From contig CAAGEB010000116.1 in the NCBI GenBank assembly GCA_900768705.1, positions 1-20,828 of the forward strand: DNA of 20,828 nt. Direction: 5' to 3'. Positions 16,488 through 20,828 of this stretch are shown in pieces. Every line of letters begins with the position of its first letter. The first letter of the stretch is position 1. Source of the stretch: Oscillospiraceae bacterium (GTDB lineage: Bacteria > Bacillota > Clostridia > Oscillospirales > Ruminococcaceae). Below the pieces are notes generated by a model. It was not told the DNA's origin, ran no database searches, and saw only the letters and a program-made list of their open reading frames with translations. A program made the position numbers and the translations under genes.

Positions 16488-16944
16488 TTTTCAGTGCCTC
16501 CACAAGCTCTTTTATTCTGCCATCGCCGTTTTCTGTTTTAGCTTCGGGGTTCTTTACAAAACTATCCGATGCCTTGTTTGTAAGCAGGAACTCCAGTGCA
16601 CTTTGGTTCGGCGGAAGCTGCTTTGTAATTTCCTCAACAATCCGACCCTGCGGCGTGGTCTTTATCCTCCGCTCAGTGACGGTGCAGCCGCAGGCAAGCT
16701 CATACAGTGCTCTTTCGGCATTCGCTATCAGGATATCATCGTTCTGCCGCAGCATCTCAGTTAGTCCGTTTTCCTGCCGTACGATTTTCTTTATAGCTCG
16801 CTCACGCTGCCTTTCGTCGCCTGTGCTTATATACGCCATACACAGCCGTTTAAGACCGTTTAAATAGCTGTTTTCCGCGCTTTTTTCGCATTCCGAAACC
16901 GCCGATTTCAGCGCCTTCAGGCTCTTGCTTTTTCTGCTCTCCAC
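16477..16944 (-). CDS. Small terminase-like protein
   Basis: The frame extends to a GTG at 16953, but I place the start at the second GTG (16944) because the AGGTGA site lies 5 nt before it, giving 155 residues. Residues 10-95 are helical and charged. The C-terminal part is typical of small terminase subunits: a TERRIKTTPQGRIVEEITKQ beta hairpin, then LPPNQSALEFLLTNKASDSF. No clear N-terminal helix-turn-helix is visible, which is unusual. The gene overlaps the large terminase by 11 bp. A DUF3486 protein two genes upstream is a second small-terminase candidate, so the two may share the recognition role. Confidence 0.7.
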   Translation of the reverse strand: MESRKSKSLKALKSAVSECEKSAENSYLNGLKRLCMAYISTGDERQRERAIKKIVRQENGLTEMLRQNDDILIANAERALYELACGCTVTERRIKTTPQGRIVEEITKQLPPNQSALEFLLTNKASDSFVKNPEAKTENGDGRIKELVEALKNVR

Positions 16945-16972
16945 ACCGTTCACCTCGCTTTGAATTTTATAA

Positions 16973-17012
16973 GTGAAAAAACAGCCCTCTGAGAGCCGTT
17001 TTCCGCTGTTTT
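16973..17012 (-). terminator. Conditional intrinsic terminator in the late leader
   Basis: An 8-bp stem (AAAACAGC with GCTGTTTT on the minus strand) closes a 20-nt loop. The loop itself holds a short CTCT/AGAG helix. The minus strand then reads GCTGTTTTTTCAC, a clear T run. The stem has only a modest GC core, so efficiency is uncertain. The loop sequence can instead pair upstream with 17,060-17,070. Confidence 0.55.
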
Positions 17013-17094
17013 ATATTGTGGTAGGGTTATTTCATTAATAAGTGTATAGTAACGTTTTTAAACGGCTCTCCGTAGGTTTTAAACAGGTCTGTTA

Positions 17095-17160
17095 TTATGG
17101 CGTGCTTCGCCATTCCGATTTGAAGTAAATCAGATTGCCGTTTGTGAACATAGCAGCCAT
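17095..17160 (-). CDS. Possible 21-codon leader peptide
   Basis: An ATG at 17,160 opens a short frame reading MAAMFTNGNLIYFKSEWRST plus one more residue, closed by TAA. It spans the 17,115-17,133 hairpin. The same frame is open further upstream (TTG at 17,187) across the end of the NusG-like gene. I see no good ribosome binding site, so it may be chance or the remnant of a longer gene. Confidence 0.2.
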   Translation of the reverse strand: MAAMFTNGNLIYFKSEWRSTP

Positions 17161-17195
17161 GACCGGGAGGTACTCAACCGACGTCAATTTTGCCG

Positions 17196-17681
17196 CTATG
17201 CTTTTTCTATGTCCACCGTGCAGGTTATCCTATGAGGCTTGCCGTATAAGGTTACTTCAACTACAGCCTTATGCTGTCTTGCCGACCAGCGGACAATGTG
17301 GTTTTCAAACTTCTTACACCAACCGCTTGTAATTCTTAATCGGCCATTTTCGGCTATGCCCTTGCTGATTCCGATTGTTTCGCCGTTGTTGTAAACCGTT
17401 CTGATATATTCCGCTTCGGTATCCGAAAGACAGGAGCTTCGGCTCAGAAACTTGCCGACCGTTTTGACGCTGCATATATCGTAATACTCTCCGGCTGTAA
17501 GTGGGTGTTCAAGCTCAAGAAAGATATATCCCGAGAAAAGAGTTTCTGCAATAAAATCCGCAGCGCCGCTGTGACGCTTTCTTCTTACTGCTCTGGGTGC
17601 GTATGCTTTGTATCCTTTTTTGTGCAGAACTGCGGCGGTTTCCGCTTCCTGCCCACAAAGCGCCGTTAAAACATATATCAT
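17196..17681 (-). CDS. NusG-family processive antiterminator (LoaP-like)
   Basis: The 161-residue protein has the two-domain NusG layout. The NGN domain (about 1-100) starts MIYVLTALCGQEAETAAVL, with the usual G-x-E turn and the strand TLFSGYIFLELE that matches the family 'FPGYvFl' element. A KOW domain (about 112-161) reads LRITSGWCKKFENHIV, then AVVEVTLYGKPHRI. The KOW part resembles LoaP/UpxY-type specialised NusG paralogues more than housekeeping NusG. It binds RNA polymerase and helps it pass terminators. The start overlaps the DUF3486 stop by four bases (ATGA). It is followed by a hairpin-rich leader and then by the packaging and structural genes, so control of late transcription is the obvious role, though inferred. 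Confidence 0.82.
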   Translation of the reverse strand: MIYVLTALCGQEAETAAVLHKKGYKAYAPRAVRRKRHSGAADFIAETLFSGYIFLELEHPLTAGEYYDICSVKTVGKFLSRSSCLSDTEAEYIRTVYNNGETIGISKGIAENGRLRITSGWCKKFENHIVRWSARQHKAVVEVTLYGKPHRITCTVDIEKA

Positions 17682-18235
17682 TCCGTTTCCTCTTTCCGAC
17701 TGTTGATGTATTCTACCAGCTGACGGTATAGTTCAGGTTTTTCTGCGGAAAGTGCAGAGAAGATGTCTTCTTTGAAGCTCTCAAACGCCATTTCCTTTAC
17801 GCTGCGTGTTTTAACATCGACGCCTTTTTTATAGCTTACCGCCCTCATCAGAGCGGTGGACTTGTCGAGGAGCTTCTCCGGGTCAATTTCCTGCCACTTC
17901 TCCTGGGGCATTTCCTGTATAGCTGCTATCATCTGATGGCTGAGCAATCTTGCTATAGCTTCCGTTGCGTCAAGATTCGGGTGCTTGTCCATTTCCTCTG
18001 AGATAACTCTCATATTCTCCTGCGCCATACGCAGGCTCTGGACCGTAGCGTTAAGCCCCTGGGTGTACCGCCATACAGAGGTTTCCGATATATCCACTCC
18101 TGCATTATTACGGATAAAATCAGCAACTTCCGCATAGGTAAAATCGCCCTGGAGCATCATATCAACCGCCGACTTCAAATCGGGCGGAAGCTTGTCGATT
18201 TTACTGTGCTTACGGTTGCGCTTTCTGTTGCTCAT
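17678..18235 (-). CDS. DUF3486 / Mu gp27-like small terminase protein
   Basis: The frame begins at 18,295, but the ATG at 18,235 follows an AGAGGTAGG site at good spacing, 7 bp after the previous stop, and begins MSNRKRNRKHSKIDKLPPDL, exactly the Mu gp27-family opening. The 185-residue protein has a helix-turn-helix around residues 14-60 (SAVDMMLQGDFTYAEVADFI, then ISETSVWRYTQGLN). A long helical middle and a Glu-rich end complete it. In Mu-like phages this gene lies just before the large terminase and is the presumed DNA-recognition subunit. Here a NusG-like gene and a leader intervene before the terminase genes. Confidence 0.8.
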   Translation of the reverse strand: MSNRKRNRKHSKIDKLPPDLKSAVDMMLQGDFTYAEVADFIRNNAGVDISETSVWRYTQGLNATVQSLRMAQENMRVISEEMDKHPNLDATEAIARLLSHQMIAAIQEMPQEKWQEIDPEKLLDKSTALMRAVSYKKGVDVKTRSVKEMAFESFKEDIFSALSAEKPELYRQLVEYINSRKEETE

Positions 18236-18242
18236 ATACGGC

Positions 18243-18572
18243 CTACCTCTCCACACAGTCATCATGCAGCTTTCCGGCAAGAAACTTAATGCCATCTGCT
18301 GTAAGCTTGGCCTCGAGGTCGCAAAGGTTATCGTCCGCCAGCGTGCTTGCAGCTTTTGTTTCCTTATTGCGCAGCCTGATGTATCCTATTTCGGTCAGAT
18401 AATTGATAGAATCGGTATATTCGTTTTCCTTAACATCGGTGGAAATGCCGAGGTAAAGGTCCGAGAGAGATATGTACTGTGTACGCAGTACGTTTATAGC
18501 TCTGAGAATACGACCGTTATTTTTGACAAATCTGCCTCTCTTGATGTTTTCGTTTATTTCCATTGCATTCAT
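18243..18572 (-). CDS. Mu gp26-position winged-helix-like phage protein
   Basis: The 109-residue protein has a winged-helix look: NGRILRAINVLRTQYISLSD, LYLGISTDVKENEYTDSINY, then LTEIGYIRLRNKE and a C-terminal KLTADGIKFLAGK, as in 'VpaChn25_0724'-type phage proteins found between DUF2730 and DUF3486 genes. The stop of the preceding gene overlaps its ATG by one base (TAATG), with GAGAGG upstream; a second ATG three codons later is an alternative start. Its function is unknown in the family; DNA binding is suggested by fold pattern only. Confidence 0.65.
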   Translation of the reverse strand: MNAMEINENIKRGRFVKNNGRILRAINVLRTQYISLSDLYLGISTDVKENEYTDSINYLTEIGYIRLRNKETKAASTLADDNLCDLEAKLTADGIKFLAGKLHDDCVER

Positions 18573-18901
18573 TAGATTTTACCTCTCAGATACGAGCTTA
18601 AATCGTCTATTTTTCCTGATATTTCCGCCGTCACACGCACAAAATCGTTTTTTCTGACCGTTTCTTCTTTGAGAAAATCAATCGAGTTTTTCAAATCGTG
18701 CATCTGGCTCTGGATTTCCTTGACCTGTTCCTTAGTGGCATACTGCTGCCGGAACTCCTTGATTTCATCCTTCGTCTTCTCCAGCTCCGCCTTTTCCGCC
18801 TTAGAGTCAAGCTGTGTAAAACAGCGCTTTAAGAAGAAACCCACAATACTTATGCCAACGGTCAGTACGCCGTTATAAATGATATCCATTAAGTTTTCCA
18901 T
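18572..18901 (-). CDS. DUF2730 / Mu gp25-like membrane-anchored coiled-coil protein
   Basis: The 109-residue protein has one hydrophobic N-terminal segment (about residues 9-25, GVLTVGISIVGFFLKRCF) followed by a long charged coiled coil (about 33-90, KAEKAELEKTKDEIKEFRQQ and onwards). This is the layout of DUF2730/Mu gp25-like proteins. It is the first gene after the late promoter and has a GGGAG site 6 nt before the ATG. The trio DUF2730-like, winged-helix-like, DUF3486 reproduces the Mu gp25-gp26-gp27 order. Similar short anchored coiled-coil proteins can be holin-like, so this alternative is not excluded. Confidence 0.65.
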   Translation of the reverse strand: MENLMDIIYNGVLTVGISIVGFFLKRCFTQLDSKAEKAELEKTKDEIKEFRQQYATKEQVKEIQSQMHDLKNSIDFLKEETVRKNDFVRVTAEISGKIDDLSSYLRGKI

Positions 18902-18928
18902 AGCAGTCTCCCATTTTTTTCATATTTA

Positions 18929-18944
18929 AATGGTATATACCATT
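18929..18944. promoter_or_regulatory. 16-bp perfect palindrome below the late promoter (candidate operator)
   Basis: AATGGTATATACCATT is a perfect palindrome lying about 17-33 bp downstream of the predicted late start site and about 28 bp before the first gene. Its place suits a repressor or roadblock site. It differs from the TTAGA-type operators of the lysogeny switch, so another regulator would be needed. Confidence 0.5.
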
Positions 18945-18967
18945 GAAAATATATATCGTATGAGTAT

Positions 18968-18996
18968 ATATTATCATTCTTAATTGCTGTGTTCAA
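18968..18996 (-). promoter_or_regulatory. Promoter of the late region (sigma-A type)
   Basis: On the minus strand TTGAAC (18,996-18,991) is followed after 17 bp by TAATAT (18,973-18,968), close to the sigma-A consensus with ideal spacing. It lies between the repressor-operon terminator and the DUF2730-like gene. It would begin the late transcript about 60 nt before that gene. Confidence 0.6.
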
Positions 18997-19034
18997 GGAA
19001 TTTACAACGGGAATTTTCAGCGGGAATATTTAAG

Positions 19035-19066
19035 GGAAAAAGAAAAACCGCCCACCCGGGCGGTTT
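19035..19066 (-). terminator. Terminator of the repressor operon
   Basis: A 9-bp stem (AAACCGCCC with GGGCGGTTT) closes a 4-nt loop, and on the minus strand it is followed by TTTTTCTTTTT. It separates the lysogeny operon from the late promoter, so late transcription does not simply follow from repressor transcription. On the plus strand there is no comparable T run. Confidence 0.88.
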
Positions 19067-19108
19067 AGTATAATTATTTGTCGGTTATATTTTTATAGGA
19101 GTAAATGC

Positions 19109-19828
19109 TTAAATCAAATATTCGGCTACCTTTGCGTTTATTATCTGCTCGTCGGATAAAGTATTGCGATTCTTACTTGACCTCTTTTTATAAATATATC
19201 CGGCATTTATTTTTTTACACAGCTCATTATAGGCGTAATCAAAGGTATATTTGTGAAGATTATAGCATTCGCTGTTTAGCAATTCATCGTAATACTCTTT
19301 TGCCTGCTGAATATCACATTTAATAAGAATATCTCCTATTCTGGTATAATCAGCAGGATTTTGTCCACCTGAAGCTTGAATACACTTTTCAAGTTGATTT
19401 ACAGCCTTTTGGAATTCATATTCTTTTTCGTACAAATCTGCCAATATTGAGTGCAAATACCAATCACTATAACGATTGGAAATAAGCTCTGCATCTTTAT
19501 CGTCAATCTCAAGACTAAAGAATTTTTCAAAATAGTCTATAGCGCTGCGCCTATAATATGCACCCTCTCTTGAAAGAGCTATTGCAACTGCAAGTATTTC
19601 AAGACAATTATCAGATTCCTTATATTTTAAGAAGATGAGCTGACTAAGAATGTGACGTGCTAATCCTATAGTAGGTTCCGTTTCACAAGCGAGACCAAAA
19701 GCCAAATTGGAATTCGTATAATTTTCCTCAACAAATTGCAGCTTATCTACGATATATTCAAACTCTTCGTCGCCTATATAAGCATACATATCAGAGGGTA
19801 TTTGCTGTATTTTACTGTAGTCAATCAT
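19109..19828 (-). CDS. TPR-like helical protein of unknown function in the repressor operon
   Basis: The 239-residue protein is helical with TPR-like units: LHSILADLYEKEYEFQKAVN, QLEKCIQASG, then DYTRIGDILIKCDIQQAKEY. The helical pairs cover about residues 40-200. A basic C-terminus follows (YIYKKRSSKNRNTLSDEQ). An ACGGAGG site lies 7-8 nt before the ATG, 19 bp after the repressor stop. The operon ends at the next terminator, so this gene is probably expressed in the lysogen. The DNA is AT-rich (about one third GC by hand count in a 60-bp sample). Candidate roles are a repressor partner, a lysogenic conversion factor or an anti-phage function; nothing in the sequence decides between them. Confidence 0.7.
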   Translation of the reverse strand: MIDYSKIQQIPSDMYAYIGDEEFEYIVDKLQFVEENYTNSNLAFGLACETEPTIGLARHILSQLIFLKYKESDNCLEILAVAIALSREGAYYRRSAIDYFEKFFSLEIDDKDAELISNRYSDWYLHSILADLYEKEYEFQKAVNQLEKCIQASGGQNPADYTRIGDILIKCDIQQAKEYYDELLNSECYNLHKYTFDYAYNELCKKINAGYIYKKRSSKNRNTLSDEQIINAKVAEYLI

Positions 19829-19847
19829 TCTTATTATCCTCCGTTAA

Positions 19848-20582
19848 TTATACTTCTTTTCGCATATTAAGCACTTTGGTAACCTTACCTTGACAATATA
19901 CGCTGTCATTTTCTGAGATGTTTATTGGCGGATACTTTGCGTTCAGAGATATAAGGCTGTTGTTTCCAAGCTTCTTTATATATGCCGTGCTGTTTACTAT
20001 GAAAATTCCTATTTCTCCTATATCAACACAAGGGGTTGATTCTACAAGAACTACATCTCCGTCACAGAACCTTGGAGTCATACTATCGCCGGAAACTCTG
20101 ACGGCAAAATTGGCATTTCCTATATCTTCATCTGTGGTTATCTCTGTATAGGAGGAATAATCTATATATATTCCTGTTCCGGCAGATACAGATGAATCAA
20201 AAAGCTTAATAGTAATATGGCAATCAGTATTTTTACTATGATTATTGCAATTAACAGGAGAACCGGTTAATTTTTCCTTAGTAAGTTCTGCAAGCGTAGC
20301 AGCTCGTTCACGAATTCGCGCTTTATCAGTATCATCTACACTTTTGTAATTAGAAATAAGTTCATTAATATCCGGTTCGGTATCATTGTATTGGGTTCCG
20401 TACACAAGATAATCAATAGATACATTTAGATAATCGGCTACTAATTTTAGATTATCACATGATGGACTTTGCTTTTTCCATTTACCGATAATACCATTTC
20501 CTAACCCTACAGCCTTTTCTAAAGCCGATATACTTAGGCCTTTTTCTTGTGATAGTTTGCTTATTCTGTTAAACATTGACAA
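19848..20582 (-). CDS. CI-type phage repressor with S24/LexA-like autoprotease domain
   Basis: Residues 4-62 form an XRE helix-turn-helix (LSQEKGLSISALEKAVGLGN, then GIIGKWKKQ, DNLKLVADYLNVSIDYLVYG). The C-terminal part (about 120-244) is an S24/LexA-like peptidase: probable cleavage at Ala134-Gly135 (SVSAGTG), catalytic Ser167 in VSGDSMTPRF, and Lys203 in TAYIKKLG. RecA-stimulated self-cleavage on DNA damage is therefore expected. The start is placed at TTG 20,582 because the AAGGAG site lies about 10 nt before it; the ATG two codons later would be 16 nt away. It should bind the two TTAGA operators just upstream and hold the lysogenic state. Confidence 0.92.
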   Translation of the reverse strand: MSMFNRISKLSQEKGLSISALEKAVGLGNGIIGKWKKQSPSCDNLKLVADYLNVSIDYLVYGTQYNDTEPDINELISNYKSVDDTDKARIRERAATLAELTKEKLTGSPVNCNNHSKNTDCHITIKLFDSSVSAGTGIYIDYSSYTEITTDEDIGNANFAVRVSGDSMTPRFCDGDVVLVESTPCVDIGEIGIFIVNSTAYIKKLGNNSLISLNAKYPPINISENDSVYCQGKVTKVLNMRKEV

Positions 20583-20615
20583 AATTATTCAACTCCTTTT
20601 GTACACGTTGCTGTT

Positions 20616-20633
20616 TTTAGACAATTATCTAAA
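20616..20633. promoter_or_regulatory. Repressor operator O1
   Basis: TTTAGACAATTATCTAAA is a near-palindrome with half-site TTTAGA, located just upstream of the -35 of the rightward promoter. It shares 15 of 16 core positions with the site 30 bp away, so the two face the same side of the helix (about three turns) and could be bound cooperatively. Confidence 0.75.
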
Positions 20634-20639
20634 TCTTAC

Positions 20640-20668
20640 TTGACTTTTAGACGATTATCTAATATAAT
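20640..20668 (+). promoter_or_regulatory. Rightward early promoter (cro-like gene)
   Basis: TTGACT (20,640-20,645), a 17-bp spacer and TATAAT (20,663-20,668) read rightward. Operator O2 fills the spacer exactly, so repressor binding would block it. The transcript would carry about 80 nt of leader before the Cro-like ATG. Confidence 0.78.
20646..20663. promoter_or_regulatory. Repressor operator O2
   Basis: TTTAGACGATTATCTAAT repeats the O1 pattern and lies between the -35 and -10 of the rightward promoter. A weaker leftward promoter (TTGGGT at 20,682-20,677, 17 bp, GATAAT at 20,659-20,654) would overlap it too. Confidence 0.75.
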
Positions 20669-20709
20669 ATTGGTGTACCCAATAATTGAGGGCGTAATAA
20701 TCCACAATC

Positions 20710-20738
20710 ATTATACCACTCAATGGGCGTTATGTCAA
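20710..20738 (-). promoter_or_regulatory. Consensus leftward promoter for the repressor operon
   Basis: On the minus strand the sequence is a perfect sigma-A consensus: TTGACA (20,738-20,733), 17 bp, TATAAT (20,715-20,710). It reads toward the repressor with a leader of about 120 nt. It faces the rightward promoter, the two predicted start sites being about 28 bp apart, so each polymerase must run over the other promoter. Confidence 0.72.
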
Positions 20739-20757
20739 ATTCAGAAAGGAGCAGAAT

Positions 20758-20828
20758 ATGTCAATAAAAGAAAATCTCAAAGCTCTGCGCAAAAAAGCAG
20801 GTCTTACTCAAGCCGAACTTGCACATGC
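20758..20828 (+). CDS. Cro-like XRE-family regulator (partial)
   Basis: Only 23 codons are inside the window: MSIKENLKALRKKAGLTQAE and three more. This is the classical opening of an XRE helix-turn-helix (helix 1, then 'GLTQAELA' helix 2). An AGAAAGGAG site precedes the ATG by about 6 nt. As the only plus-strand gene and divergent from the repressor, it is most likely the Cro-like protein that starts the early operon to the right of the window. Confidence 0.78.
   Translation, partial: MSIKENLKALRKKAGLTQAELAH

Larger units (their letters stand above)
16945..17195 (-). promoter_or_regulatory. Leader between the NusG-like gene and the packaging genes, with overlapping hairpins
   Basis: This 251-bp stretch has no convincing gene of normal size. 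On the minus strand it contains, in order: a 7-bp hairpin with a 5-nt loop (17,133-17,115); arm A GAGAGCCGTTT (17,070-17,060); arm B AAAACAGC (17,012-17,005); arm C AAACGGCTCTC (17,001-16,991); and arm D GCTGTTTT (16,984-16,977) running into T's. A can pair perfectly with C, and B with D. Because C lies inside the B-D loop and B inside the A-C loop, the two pairings exclude each other or make a pseudoknot. This is the layout of a conditional terminator, placed right after a NusG paralogue. Confidence 0.6.

Noticed and set aside
16945..17195. Riboswitch in the packaging leader
   Set aside because: I see no known metabolite-aptamer core, and the genes downstream are phage packaging genes. A terminator/antiterminator read by the NusG paralogue fits better.
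17678..18295. Longer start for the DUF3486 protein
   Set aside because: The extra N-terminal residues overlap the preceding gene and do not fit the family opening, which begins at the 18,235 ATG.
3446..18901. Myovirus assignment from the Mu-like genes
   Set aside because: No tail sheath or baseplate wedge genes are present in the complete region between capsid and tail tip; tail tube, chaperones and tape measure follow in siphovirus order.

Overview
The window is most of a temperate phage (prophage or phage genome) of a Gram-positive host. Almost every gene lies on the minus strand, with strong AGGAGG-type ribosome binding sites and mid GC. Gene families are those of Listeria A118/SPP1-like siphoviruses, and a gut Clostridia (Oscillospiraceae/Ruminococcus-like) host is my best guess. 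No tail sheath, tRNA, IS element or CRISPR array was found.

Reading 5'->3' along the minus strand (right to left): a lysogeny switch (20,583-20,757) separates a rightward Cro-like gene, cut by the window edge, from a leftward S24/LexA-type repressor and a TPR-like protein of unknown function. That operon ends at a terminator (19,035-19,066). A near-consensus promoter with a 16-bp palindrome downstream then starts the late region. First come three genes in the order of phage Mu gp25-gp26-gp27 (DUF2730-like, winged-helix-like, DUF3486 small terminase). A NusG/LoaP-type antiterminator follows, then a leader of about 250 nt with overlapping hairpins and an apparent intrinsic terminator. After this come a small-terminase-like protein, large terminase, portal, a minor capsid protein with a C-terminal type-50 polymorphic toxin domain, its putative immunity protein, a strong terminator, scaffold, major capsid protein, a small acidic repeat protein, head-tail connector, minor capsid proteins 1-3, the major tail (tube) protein, a terminator, the tail chaperone pair, tape measure, a small post-tape-measure protein, and a large tail-tip/receptor-binding protein running off the left edge.

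The working model has three parts. (1) The repressor holds two TTAGA-type operators that cover the rightward promoter. (2) After induction the late promoter makes the Mu-like genes and the NusG paralogue, which may let RNA polymerase pass the leader terminator and at least two further terminators inside the head-tail operon. (3) A toxin-immunity cassette of clearly lower GC sits in the capsid operon with its own terminator, like a moron. A second oddity is the major tail protein gene, which continues in frame for 31 acidic codons beyond a TGA.
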